DNA from: Burkholderia pyrrocinia
GTDB lineage: Bacteria > Pseudomonadota > Gammaproteobacteria > Burkholderiales > Burkholderiaceae
Assembly (NCBI RefSeq): GCF_022809715.1
Contig: NZ_CP094460.1
Location: forward strand, 2,728,001-2,792,000
Length of the DNA stretch: 64,000 nucleotides
Direction: 5' to 3'
Positions 8,179 to 16,076 of this stretch are shown here, one piece after another. The position numbers and the translations under genes are program-made. A model generated the notes under the pieces. It was given only the letters and a program-made list of their open reading frames with translations. It did no database searches and had not been told where the DNA came from. Every line of letters begins with the position of its first letter. Positions within the stretch are counted from its first letter, which is position 1.

Positions 8179-9223
8179 GCTTGTCTCTCCTTGTGAAAAC
8201 CGGATCGGTGGTCGTGCCGAACGATACTGCCACCGTATCGAGCGCCGCGAGGAAATCGCGCGCATCGAACAATTCGCCGAGGCTGCGCACGCCGCCTGAA
8301 ACCGCGGCCTTGCCCGTCATCAGGCGTACGGCCGCCTCGACGATGATCGGTGCGCTGACCGCGTAGATGTCGCGTCCCGACGCCGTGACGCGATGCGTCG
8401 TGCCGTCCTGCACGACGATCGCGTCCATCGCGAACTGCTGCGCCGAGCGGCCCAGCGCATCGGTCGGCTCGGGCGGCGGCGTGGCGGCATCGCGCACGTC
8501 GCGCAGCGCGAGCGTCGCGAGCCACGACTCGATCGTATCGATGCGCAGATGACGCGACAGTGTCATCACTTCCGAAAACGGCAGCAGCGTCACGCCGACG
8601 CTGCCGATCGGCGACGGGAACGGCCACACGCGTTCGCGTGCCGTCGACGGCACGGGCGTCGGTTTGCCATCCTTATGAACGAGCCGCACCGCGCGATTGC
8701 GTTCGCCCGTCACGCGCGTGCCGCGCGTCGGGTGCCAGCTGTCGAGGCCGGTCGCGATATCGACGCGATCGATCGGCTTGCGTTGGTCGACGACGGCCGT
8801 GACGAGCAGGTCGGCCAGGCCGCCGTAGAACGCCGCGGCGGGAACGACGGTCACGCCCGCGGCGCGCGCACGAGCATCGGCATGTTCGGCCAGCGCCAGC
8901 ACCGACGGCTGTTCGGCCGTCAGGTCGAGATAGGGGATGCCGGCCCGCAGCGCGGCATCGGCCAGCGGCAGCGCGGTATCGAGGTACGGGCCCGCGCAGT
9001 TGATCACGGCGTCCGCGCCGCGCAACGCAGCGTCGAGCGCGGCCGGATCGTCGATCGCCGCGACGCGCGAAGGCGCGACGTCGCGTGTGCCGCTTTCCGC
9101 GAGCCGCGCGGCATCGCGGCCGATGCGGATCGCGCCAACGCCGCGCCGGGCCAGTTCTGCGACGACAAACCGCCCGGTGTGACCCGTGGCGCCATAGACC
9201 GCAACCGTCTTTCGATCGTCCAT
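8165..9223 (-). CDS. Saccharopine dehydrogenase-like NAD(P)-binding protein
   Basis: A 352-residue protein with an N-terminal Rossmann fold (VAVYGATGHTGRFVVAELARR at about 6-26), typical of the saccharopine dehydrogenase / trans-acting enoyl reductase group. CAGPYLDTALPLADAALRAG fits the same family. The reaction is unknown. The ATG at 9223 has GGAG seven bases upstream and is preferred over the TTG at 9229. It is first in a two-gene operon with the PEP-mutase-like gene. A TetR gene lies divergently at 9342, and a TetR-type operator sits just upstream at 9244-9265. Confidence 0.8.
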   Translation of the reverse strand: MDDRKTVAVYGATGHTGRFVVAELARRGVGAIRIGRDAARLAESGTRDVAPSRVAAIDDPAALDAALRGADAVINCAGPYLDTALPLADAALRAGIPYLDLTAEQPSVLALAEHADARARAAGVTVVPAAAFYGGLADLLVTAVVDQRKPIDRVDIATGLDSWHPTRGTRVTGERNRAVRLVHKDGKPTPVPSTARERVWPFPSPIGSVGVTLLPFSEVMTLSRHLRIDTIESWLATLALRDVRDAATPPPEPTDALGRSAQQFAMDAIVVQDGTTHRVTASGRDIYAVSAPIIVEAAVRLMTGKAAVSGGVRSLGELFDARDFLAALDTVAVSFGTTTDPVFTRRDKHEQQ

Positions 9224-9243
9224 GATCAACTCCGCTACAGAAC

Positions 9244-9265
9244 GGTCTGTTTTATAGTACAGACC
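9244..9265. promoter_or_regulatory. TetR-type operator (inverted repeat)
   Basis: GGTCTGT-8 bases-ACAGACC is a perfect 7-bp inverted repeat with an AT-rich centre (TTTATAGT). It lies 20 bases upstream of the saccharopine-dehydrogenase-like gene and 76 bases upstream of the divergent TetR gene. Size and shape fit an operator for TetR-family repressors, so repression of both genes by the TetR at 9342 is inferred. Confidence 0.75.
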
Positions 9266-9341
9266 TGTAGCGTCGTCAACCCCGCGGTGCTATGATCGGT
9301 CCACTGTTGCGGTACGGGCGGCCCTGGAAGGCCGAGTCGGG

Positions 9342-9935
9342 ATGAAAAAGGGAATAGACACACAAGGCGGCGCGCTCGATACACGCGAGCGCATTCTGCA
9401 AACGGCCAGCGAGCTGTTCTACCGGGAAGGCACACGCGCGGTCGGCGTGGACCTGATCGTCGCGCAGGCGGGCGTCGCGAAGACGAGCCTCTATCGTCAC
9501 TTCACGACGAAGGACGACCTGATCGAGGCGTTCCTGCTGCGCGAGGACGCGGACTTCTGGGCGCATTGGGATGCGGTGGCGCAGCAGTACAAGCGCACGC
9601 CGCGCGAGGAACTGGATGCGCAGCTTCAATGGATCGGCGAGCGCATTGCGCGCCCCGGCTATCGCGGCTGCCCGCAGATCAACATCGCCGCCGAATATGC
9701 GGACGACAACCATCCGGCCCGCAAGGTCGCCGTTGCGCACAAGCAGGAACTGCGGCGCCGGCTGACCGAGCTGGCGAGCGCGATGCGAGTCGACGAACCG
9801 GAAATTTTCGCGCTGCGGCTCGCGACCGTCATCGACGGCGCGCTGAGCAGCGGGCGTGCGCTGCACGAGCACGGCCCCGTGCATTTCCTGCAGGAATTCG
9901 CGCAACTGCTGCTGCCGAAGAAGGGCAGGAAGTAA
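9342..9935 (+). CDS. TetR-family repressor
   Basis: A 197-residue protein with a TetR helix-turn-helix at about residues 14-60 (TRERILQTASELFYREG ... AGVAKTSLYRHFTTKDDL), followed by an all-helical ligand-binding domain. It is divergent from the saccharopine-dehydrogenase-like/PEP-mutase-like operon. The only strong inverted repeat in the gap (9244-9265) lies next to that operon, so this protein is its likely repressor. The ligand is unknown. Confidence 0.9.
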   Translation: MKKGIDTQGGALDTRERILQTASELFYREGTRAVGVDLIVAQAGVAKTSLYRHFTTKDDLIEAFLLREDADFWAHWDAVAQQYKRTPREELDAQLQWIGERIARPGYRGCPQINIAAEYADDNHPARKVAVAHKQELRRRLTELASAMRVDEPEIFALRLATVIDGALSSGRALHEHGPVHFLQEFAQLLLPKKGRK

Positions 9936-9965
9936 CGCGGCACGCGTCGCGATCCGTGCGCCGGT

Positions 9966-10433
9966 TCAGCCGCGCGCAGCCGGATCTTCCGACAGCGCGC
10001 GCAACTGACCGCGCAACAGATCGACTTCCCCCGGCGCGAAGTGCCGTTCGATATCGGCATGCGTCTGCTGCCACAGCGGAAACGCTTCGGTCAGCAGGTC
10101 ATGGCCGGCCGGCGTCAGTTCGAGCAGGCGGCTGCGCCCGTCGTCCGGATCCTGCGCGATCGTGACGAGCCCGCGCCGCTCGAGCGGCTTGAGCGCGGCG
10201 GTCAGCGTCGTGCGGTCCATCGCGAGCAGCGACGCGACCGATTTCATCGGGGCCGGCTGCGGCCGGTTCAGCGACATCAGCAGAGAAAACTGGCCGTTGG
10301 TCAGATCCAGCGGGCGCAACACATCGTCGAAGATGCGCGCAAGGTTGCGCGCCGCGCGCTGCATGTGCAGGCACAGGCAGCAATCGCGCACCATCAGCGT
10401 CGTTTCGAAAGGGAGCTTTTCTTTTCGTGCCAT
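9966..10433 (-). CDS. MarR-family regulator
   Basis: A 155-residue winged-helix protein with the MarR core at about 30-130 (SVASLLAMDRTTLTAALKPLERRGLV; DPDDGRSRLLELT, the wing). The N-terminal part has three cysteines in RDCCLCLHM, which could make it redox-responsive, as known for some MarR proteins. It is divergent from a YCII-domain gene at 10515, and a perfect palindrome at 10445-10456 lies just 12 bases before its own start, so control of both is expected. Confidence 0.88.
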   Translation of the reverse strand: MARKEKLPFETTLMVRDCCLCLHMQRAARNLARIFDDVLRPLDLTNGQFSLLMSLNRPQPAPMKSVASLLAMDRTTLTAALKPLERRGLVTIAQDPDDGRSRLLELTPAGHDLLTEAFPLWQQTHADIERHFAPGEVDLLRGQLRALSEDPAARG

Positions 10434-10444
10434 GTTGCAATTGT

Positions 10445-10456
10445 GTTGATATCAAC
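10445..10456. promoter_or_regulatory. MarR-type palindromic operator candidate
   Basis: GTTGATATCAAC is a perfect 12-bp palindrome in the 81-base gap between the MarR gene and the YCII gene. AT content is locally high. Its position and symmetry suit a MarR dimer site that would repress the MarR gene itself and regulate the YCII/GST genes. Confidence 0.6.
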
Positions 10457-10514
10457 CTATCTTGTCAAGGTCGAGGTGCGGCAGCCCGCCGCGCCCGTCA
10501 CCGGAGGAGAAAGC

Positions 10515-10883
10515 ATGAGTGCTCAACAGCAGTTGTATCTCGCCGTATTCCTCGGCAGCAAGGACAGCCCGCAGATGAAGGCGTGGGTCGCGCTTTCGGA
10601 CCAGGAGCGGCGCACGAAAGAGCAGGAAGGCATCGCGGCATGGAAGGCGTGGGTCGAACGCCATCGCGACGCGGTCGTCGAGCTGGGCGGGCCGCTCGGC
10701 AAGACCAAGACCGTCGACGCCGGCGGCGTGAAGGACACGGCCAACGCGATGGGCGCGTTTTCGGTCGTGCGTGCTGCTTCGCACGACGCGGCGGCCGCGA
10801 TGTTCGAAGGCCATCCGCATTTCACGATTTTCCCGGGCGAGAAGATCGACGTGATGCCGGTGCTGCCGATTCCCGGCGTGTGA
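10515..10883 (+). CDS. YCII-domain protein
   Basis: A 122-residue alpha-beta barrel protein of the YCII type (starts MSAQQQLYLAVFLGS; AAWKAWVERHRDAVVELGGPLGKTK; EGHPHFTIFPGEKIDVMPV). Such small proteins resemble dehalogenase- or muconolactone-isomerase-like folds, and most lack a known reaction. A GGAGGA ribosome site precedes the ATG. It is divergent from the MarR gene and followed 104 bases later by a GST gene, which suggests a small detoxification or stress unit under MarR control. Confidence 0.75.
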   Translation: MSAQQQLYLAVFLGSKDSPQMKAWVALSDQERRTKEQEGIAAWKAWVERHRDAVVELGGPLGKTKTVDAGGVKDTANAMGAFSVVRAASHDAAAAMFEGHPHFTIFPGEKIDVMPVLPIPGV

Positions 10884-10987
10884 GCGACGCCGGTCGCAGC
10901 GTGTCGCGTTGCGTCGATGCGTCGATGCGTCGATGCGCCGTGGCCTGCATGCGGAGATTTCCCCGACATTCTGGATGGAGACATGCG

Positions 10988-11605
10988 ATGAAGCTTTACG
11001 GATTTGCCGGCACCCGCTCGCAACGTGCGCTGTGGGGGCTGAAGGAACTGGATGCGGATTTCGAATTCGTGTCGGTCAACTTGCTCGCGGGCGAGCACAA
11101 GCGGCCCGAATTCCTGCGCGTCAATCCGGCCGGCAAGGTGCCCGTGCTGGTGGACGGCGACCGCGTGATTCCCGAGTCGGCCGCGATCGTGCTGTATCTC
11201 GCGGACAAGTACCCGGAGAAGGCGCTGCTGCCGATCGATCCGGCGCTGCGCGCCCAGGCCTATCGGTGGGTCATGTTCGCGGTGACGGAGCTCGAGCAGC
11301 CGCTGTGGCGGATCACGCGGCACACGTTCCTTTATCCGCCGGAGAAGCGCTCGCCGGCCGACATCGAACTGGCGCGCGAGGATTTCGCGACGATGGCCGC
11401 GATCCTCGACGAGCATCTCGAAGGGCGCGAGTTCATCGTCGGCGACACGCTGACGGTGGCCGATTGCGTGACGGCCTACCTGATCGACTGGGCCAGCGAA
11501 TGCAACCTGATCGAACCGTTTCCGCAACTGCGGGCGTATCTCGACCGGCTGTATGCGCGGCCGAAGGCGCCGCAGCGGATTGCGGAGGCGCGCAAGGCGG
11601 CGTGA
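10988..11605 (+). CDS. Glutathione S-transferase
   Basis: A 205-residue two-domain GST: thioredoxin-fold N-terminal domain (MKLYGFAGTRSQRALWGLKE; VPVLVDGDRVIPESAAIVLYLA at about 50-75) and an all-helical C-terminal domain. Residues 'ESAAI' match the glutathione-binding Glu-Ser pair. It should conjugate glutathione to electrophiles in the cytoplasm. A GGAG site precedes the ATG. The 104-base gap before it holds three tandem copies of GCGTCGAT (about 10910-10935). It probably shares the MarR-controlled transcript of the YCII gene. Confidence 0.88.
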   Translation: MKLYGFAGTRSQRALWGLKELDADFEFVSVNLLAGEHKRPEFLRVNPAGKVPVLVDGDRVIPESAAIVLYLADKYPEKALLPIDPALRAQAYRWVMFAVTELEQPLWRITRHTFLYPPEKRSPADIELAREDFATMAAILDEHLEGREFIVGDTLTVADCVTAYLIDWASECNLIEPFPQLRAYLDRLYARPKAPQRIAEARKAA

Positions 11606-11732
11606 CGGGGCGGCGGTCGGTCATGCGCTGCATCGGCATGGCCGACCGCGATGTTTGCGCAAGGGGCAACCGGCGGTCAGACGCGTTTCACAGCGGTGCG
11701 GCATGCAGCGTGAGCGCGGCGCGCGCATGCGG

Positions 11733-12455
11733 TCACGATACGTTGTCGGGCCCGCCGAGCGCGCGACACAGCATCGACAGGTCGCGGAGCGTGAGGTGCG
11801 GCGTCGCGGCATGCTGCGGATCGCGTTCCACTTCCAACTGATGGTCACGCACCACCCATGCCGCCTGTAGCCCGGCATTCAATGCACCGACGACATCGAG
11901 GTGGAAGTCGTCCCCCACATGCAGCAATTCCGCCGGACGCACGTCGAGCGCCTCCGCCGCCGCATGGAATATTTCGGGTTCCGGCTTCGCGATCCCGAAC
12001 GCACGCGCGCTGAGCGTTTCCCGAAAGAATTCGCCGCCGCCGGTCAGCCGGAGGTCCGCATTGCCGTTGGTCACTGCGATCAACGGAAACCGCGCGCTCA
12101 GCCATGCCAGTGCCGGCAACGCGTCTTCATAGAACTCGACCCGGTTCCGGGCGGCATAGAAGACTTCGTACGCACGTTCGGTAAGCGCGACATCTTCGTT
12201 TGCGCGTTCCAGCGCAAGCCTGATCGATCCGATTCTCAACGCACGATAGTCGCTGACGAGGTCAGGACACAAACGTTCGTATTCCTCACGTAGCTCGCTC
12301 AGTGCCTGTTGCGTGGGCAGCACGCTCGCGGTATCGGGCGCGTGCTCGATCAGCCACGCGCGAAGTGTCGCTTCGGCGCGTTCGACGGACGGCCCGAACG
12401 GCCACAGGGTGTCGTCGAGGTCGAACGAGAGGGCGGATACCTTGGCGAGGCGCAT
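11733..12455 (-). CDS. HAD-superfamily hydrolase
   Basis: A 240-residue phosphatase-type protein with all four HAD motifs: DLDDTL (nucleophile Asp12 and acid/base Asp14), Thr129 in VTNGN, Lys157 in IAKPEPEIF, and GDD at 181-183. It has an alpha-helical cap between motifs I and II. It should hydrolyse a small phosphate ester; the substrate is not evident. It lies 24 bases behind the ornithine-cyclodeaminase-like gene on the same strand and so probably belongs to that operon. Confidence 0.88.
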   Translation of the reverse strand: MRLAKVSALSFDLDDTLWPFGPSVERAEATLRAWLIEHAPDTASVLPTQQALSELREEYERLCPDLVSDYRALRIGSIRLALERANEDVALTERAYEVFYAARNRVEFYEDALPALAWLSARFPLIAVTNGNADLRLTGGGEFFRETLSARAFGIAKPEPEIFHAAAEALDVRPAELLHVGDDFHLDVVGALNAGLQAAWVVRDHQLEVERDPQHAATPHLTLRDLSMLCRALGGPDNVS

Positions 12456-12479
12456 GATGATTGAAGGGGCGGAGGTCGA

Positions 12480-13451
12480 TTACCACGGCCACGGAACGGA
12501 GATTCCGGTTCCGTTCTCGGCGGCCTGCTCATACAGGAAACGCGCGACAGTCAAATCCTGAAGCGCGAGTCCGGTCATGTCGAATACGGTGACGTCGCTC
12601 GGCAAGCGGTCGATCGACGCCGTTCCGGCGAGCAGGTCGCCGATTTCGGTGCGCGGCAGATCCGGTGCCCACTGACACTCGCCGATGCTGCGCGCCTGAT
12701 CGTGATCGTCGACGAAAATACGCGCGCGTTCCAGCACGCCGGCCGGAAGTTCGCGCTTGCCCGCCGTGTCTGCGCCCACGCAGGTCAGATGGGTACCCGG
12801 CTGAACCGCATCCGCATCGAACAATGCGCCGCCGCCTGGCGTTGCCGTGATGACCACGTCGCTGCTGGCCACCGCGTCGTTCCGGTCGAGAGCGACGCGG
12901 ATCGCGCATCGTTCGCGGAATGCCGATTCGAACACCGGGTCCGGCTCGCCGCCGACGTTCACGTACTGCACCGTGCAACGTTGCGGCAGCAGCCTGAGCG
13001 CGTATTCGAGCTGGACGCGCGCCTGCACGCCGGTGCCGAACACGCAGATCCGCGTGCTGTCGCGGCGGGCCAGCAGTTGCAGCCCGAGTCCGCCAGCGGC
13101 ACCAGTCCGCGCAGTGGTGATCGCGTTGCCGTCCATGATGCAGAGCGGGCGGCCCGTGGCCGGATCGAACAGCGCGACGGTTGCCTGATGCGGCTCGCCG
13201 CCGCGGGCCCGGTTGCCGGGCCAGAATCCGGCCGCCTTGAACCCGAGCAGATCCTGGCTCGCGACGTCGCCGGACTTGATGCCGAATACGCCACCGGTGT
13301 GCAGCTTCTCGCGGACCACCGGGAACACGCGTCCGGCCCTTTGGCTGTGCAGCACGAAAGCTTCCCGCACCGCGGCCATCACTTGCTCGGCCTGAAGGGC
13401 GGGTTCGACGGCATCGCGGTCGAGAAGAAGGAGTCGGGCGTCTGTCGGCAT
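12480..13451 (-). CDS. Ornithine cyclodeaminase / imino-acid reductase-family protein
   Basis: A 323-residue protein of the ornithine cyclodeaminase/mu-crystallin family. It has a Rossmann nucleotide site (ICVFGTGVQARVQLEYAL at about 134-151) and the family motifs IMDGNAITTARTGAAGG and TCVGADTAGKREL. This branch includes lysine and ornithine cyclodeaminases, pyrroline-2-carboxylate reductases and iminosuccinate reductase (BhcD). Its neighbour is a D-serine-dehydratase-like PLP enzyme, so an imino- or 2-oxo-acid downstream of D-amino-acid dehydration is a reasonable inferred substrate. The 110-base gap upstream may carry its own promoter. Confidence 0.8.
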   Translation of the reverse strand: MPTDARLLLLDRDAVEPALQAEQVMAAVREAFVLHSQRAGRVFPVVREKLHTGGVFGIKSGDVASQDLLGFKAAGFWPGNRARGGEPHQATVALFDPATGRPLCIMDGNAITTARTGAAGGLGLQLLARRDSTRICVFGTGVQARVQLEYALRLLPQRCTVQYVNVGGEPDPVFESAFRERCAIRVALDRNDAVASSDVVITATPGGGALFDADAVQPGTHLTCVGADTAGKRELPAGVLERARIFVDDHDQARSIGECQWAPDLPRTEIGDLLAGTASIDRLPSDVTVFDMTGLALQDLTVARFLYEQAAENGTGISVPWPW

Positions 13452-13562
13452 GTCGGGTCAGGCTTTCCGCCGCAAGGCGAATCGGGAAGGTTTAAAGTGT
13501 GTCCAGATTTAGACAAATAGTCAATGTGTGGGCGAGATGGCTTCGATGGGAGGGGGCGCCGC

Positions 13563-14693
13563 TCACCATCCGTAGAAGCGCGGCCACACGTGTGCGGTGC
13601 CGTCTTCACCGACGGCCTGATACTCGGGATGTTGCGCGCCGGTGGCGCACGCGTGGTTCGGCAGGATGCGCAGGCGCGTTCCGATCGGAAGCCGCTGCGC
13701 GATGCCCGTGTCGGGCGAGCCCGCGCGCGACACGATGCCATGCTCCTGGTTCGCTGCGCTCACGACGTAGTCGCCGAGCACGTCGCCGTCTTCGGTGCAG
13801 ACCTGCCCGTAGCCGAAATCGCGGGCCTGGCGCTGCGTGCCGCGGTCGCGGCTCATCGCCATCCAGCCCGCGTCGACGATCGCCCAGCCTTTCTCTTCCT
13901 GATGCCCGATGACGGTCGTCAGCACCGACAACGCGATGTCGGACAGCTCGCACACGCCGACGTTGTGCATGACGAGGTCGAACAGCACATACACGCCGGC
14001 GCGAACCTCGGTGACACCGTCGAGGTTTTCTGCAGACAGTGCAGTCGGCGTCGACCCGATACTGACGACCGGGCAGGGCAACCCGGCGGCCCTGAGTCGC
14101 TCCGCGGCCCTCACGGTGCGGCTGCGCTCCTGTTCGGCGATCGCCACCAGCGCGTCCCGTGTGTTGTAGTCGTAGCTGGAGCCCGCGTGAGCGAGCACCC
14201 CGCCAAGCTCCATCCCGCCGTCGACCAGTGCGCGGCCCACGTCGATCAGCAGGTCGTCTTCGGGCGGGACGCCCGAGCGATGGCCGTCGACGTCGACTTC
14301 GATCCAGACTTCGAAGCGCTCGCCGTGCTCGCGCCCGAATGCGGCGATTGCGTGCGCGGCCTGCAGACTGTCGGCGACGATCTTCAGGTCGCAGCCCTGC
14401 CGGCGCAGCGCAAGCGCCTGGCCCAGCTTCGCGGGCACCATGCCGACCGCATAGACGATGTCCCGGACGCCGCCCGCGAAGAACTGCTCGGCTTCCTTGA
14501 GCGTCGACACCGTGATGCCCTGCGCACCCGCTGCGATTTGCGCGTCGACGACTTGCCGGCATTTGGTGGTCTTGACGTGCGGCCGGAACTTGACGCCGAG
14601 TGCGTCCAGATGCGCCTGCATGCGATCGATGTTGCGACGCATGCGGCCGACATCGATCAATGCGGCCGGGGTGTTGAGGGTTTGAATGTCCAC
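13563..14693 (-). CDS. D-serine dehydratase-like PLP enzyme (DSD1 / D-threo-hydroxyaspartate dehydratase type)
   Basis: A 376-residue fold-type III (alanine-racemase-like) PLP enzyme. Lys41 in FRPHVKTTK is the PLP lysine. Near the C terminus NHAC gives His347 and Cys349: the HxC zinc pair of eukaryote-type D-serine dehydratase and D-threo-3-hydroxyaspartate dehydratase, rather than the HxD pair of D-threonine aldolase. It therefore should dehydrate a D-beta-hydroxy amino acid to a 2-oxo acid and ammonia. The start is GTG at 14693 with AGAGG upstream; the TTG at 14738 lacks a site. A LysR gene precedes it on the same strand. Confidence 0.8.
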   Translation of the reverse strand: MDIQTLNTPAALIDVGRMRRNIDRMQAHLDALGVKFRPHVKTTKCRQVVDAQIAAGAQGITVSTLKEAEQFFAGGVRDIVYAVGMVPAKLGQALALRRQGCDLKIVADSLQAAHAIAAFGREHGERFEVWIEVDVDGHRSGVPPEDDLLIDVGRALVDGGMELGGVLAHAGSSYDYNTRDALVAIAEQERSRTVRAAERLRAAGLPCPVVSIGSTPTALSAENLDGVTEVRAGVYVLFDLVMHNVGVCELSDIALSVLTTVIGHQEEKGWAIVDAGWMAMSRDRGTQRQARDFGYGQVCTEDGDVLGDYVVSAANQEHGIVSRAGSPDTGIAQRLPIGTRLRILPNHACATGAQHPEYQAVGEDGTAHVWPRFYGW

Positions 14694-14823
14694 GATGCGT
14701 TGCCTCTGAGTGTTGCCGACGCGAACACTGTAGGGCAACCGACGGTCACGATGTTTAACGCGTGACTAATCCATCATTAAGCGACGTTTAATTGAGAATG
14801 AATCTCCCGGACCGTGGCGCGGC

Positions 14824-15750
14824 TCATGCCTTGCCGCGCCACGGCGGCGGATCGAGGAACTGCCGCGCGGCTTCGAGAAAAACCCGTTGCCGCGCGGATC
14901 GGCCGGTGCGCGACGGCAACAGCGCCGTGACAGGTGCGGGCGGCAGGCTCCAGTCGGGCAGCAACCGGACGAGCTTGCCGTTCGCCAGCAGCGGGGCGAC
15001 GTCCCATTCCGAGCGTTCCACGATCCCGAGCCCGGCCAAGGCCCAATCGGTGATGACGGTGCCGTCGTTGGAGGACAGCGCGCCCGTGACGCGGATCACG
15101 GTCGACCGTCGGGACTCGTGTCGATCGTCGCCGCTCGGCGAGAAGCGCCATCGCGGAATGTCCTCGTCGTTCTCGCGCAGGCACAGGCAGTCGTATCGGG
15201 CCAGGTCGGAAGGATGATTCAGCTCCTTGATGCGACGCGCGTAGCCGGGGCTTGCACACAGGAAACGCTCGTTGGGCGCGAGCGGATAGCCGATCCACGA
15301 CGAGGACTTGAGGCTGCCGACGTGCACGACCACGTCGGCAGCCGATGCGCTCGTCAACGGGCTCTCCGACAGGTGGAGCGAAATTTCGAGCTTCGGATGC
15401 GCGCGTTGCACGTCGCGCACGATCCGCGCGACGTACTTACGCCCGAAACCGAACGGGGCGACGACGCGCAGCGTGCCTTGCACGTCGCCGTGGTCGCCCG
15501 AGATGCTGACCGGCAGCGCCTCCACGCGCTCGAGGATATCGACGGCTTCCTGGTACAGCCGTTGTCCTTCGTCGGTCAACGCGATCCCTTGCGACTGCCG
15601 CACGGCGAGCCGTGCGTTCAATCGCGCCTCCATTCGCTGCAGGCGAATCGTGACCGCGGGCGGCGTGAGATCGAGCAGGCGCGCCGCAGCGGCCAATGAA
15701 CGCGACGCGCCGATCGCGCGAACGAGTCGAAGGTCGTCGAGATCGAGCAT
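14824..15750 (-). CDS. LysR-family regulator
   Basis: A 308-residue LysR protein: helix-turn-helix at about residues 1-60 (SLAAAARLLDLTPPAVTIRLQRMEARL) and an effector domain from about 90. The ATG at 15750 has AGGGA upstream. It precedes the D-serine-dehydratase-like, cyclodeaminase-like and HAD genes on the same strand and is their likely regulator. A perfect 8-bp inverted repeat just before its start (15761-15786) suits autoregulation. TTTAA/ATTAA half-sites recur in the 130-base gap before the dehydratase gene. Confidence 0.88.
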   Translation of the reverse strand: MLDLDDLRLVRAIGASRSLAAAARLLDLTPPAVTIRLQRMEARLNARLAVRQSQGIALTDEGQRLYQEAVDILERVEALPVSISGDHGDVQGTLRVVAPFGFGRKYVARIVRDVQRAHPKLEISLHLSESPLTSASAADVVVHVGSLKSSSWIGYPLAPNERFLCASPGYARRIKELNHPSDLARYDCLCLRENDEDIPRWRFSPSGDDRHESRRSTVIRVTGALSSNDGTVITDWALAGLGIVERSEWDVAPLLANGKLVRLLPDWSLPPAPVTALLPSRTGRSARQRVFLEAARQFLDPPPWRGKA

Positions 15751-15760
15751 TTCATGTCCC

Positions 15761-15786
15761 TTAATGCTGGTGTTGCCGAGCATTAA
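15761..15786. promoter_or_regulatory. LysR-type inverted repeat
   Basis: TTAATGCT-10 bases-AGCATTAA is a perfect 8-bp inverted repeat lying 11 bases before the LysR start and 38 bases before the divergent fragment at 15824. It is the most AT-rich sequence of the gap, and its arms end in TTAA half-sites also present at about 14753-14790. A binding site for the LysR protein is inferred. Confidence 0.65.
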
Positions 15787-15823
15787 ACCGCACATCACGC
15801 CGCGAATCCATCGATGCGGCGAA

Positions 15824-16057
15824 ATGCCGGCGCGGATTCGGGCAACGGGGCTCGACGCCGTGATCGCGCCGCTGATGCTCACGAACGTCTATACGATGGC
15901 CGGCTCGTCGTCGGCCGCGTTGATCGTGCTGCTTTTGCTCGCGTGCCGGGGCCGGTGGCGGATCAACGGGCGCGAGACGCAGCGGATTTCGCTGGAGGAG
16001 TGCAGCACGGAGGGTGGTGCGGAACCGGCGGCGGACGCGGCGGCGCGCGTCTCGTGA
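15824..16057 (+). pseudogene. Small membrane protein or permease C-terminal remnant, 77 aa
   Basis: A 77-codon frame with about 90% G or C at third positions, so it looks coding. It holds a hydrophobic N-terminal half (DAVIAPLMLTNVYTMAGSSS then ALIVLLLLAC) and a hydrophilic tail. It reads like the last helices and tail of a transporter. No ribosome site precedes the ATG, and the start abuts the LysR promoter. I favour a 5'-deleted permease remnant of a LysR-controlled gene; a genuine small membrane protein is possible. Confidence 0.4.
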
Positions 16058-16076
16058 TCTCCGGCTGCACGCCGCG

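Noticed and set aside
10910..10935. Three GCGTCGAT units as a possible CRISPR or regulatory array
   Set aside because: Only 8-base units with no spacers; a local slippage product.
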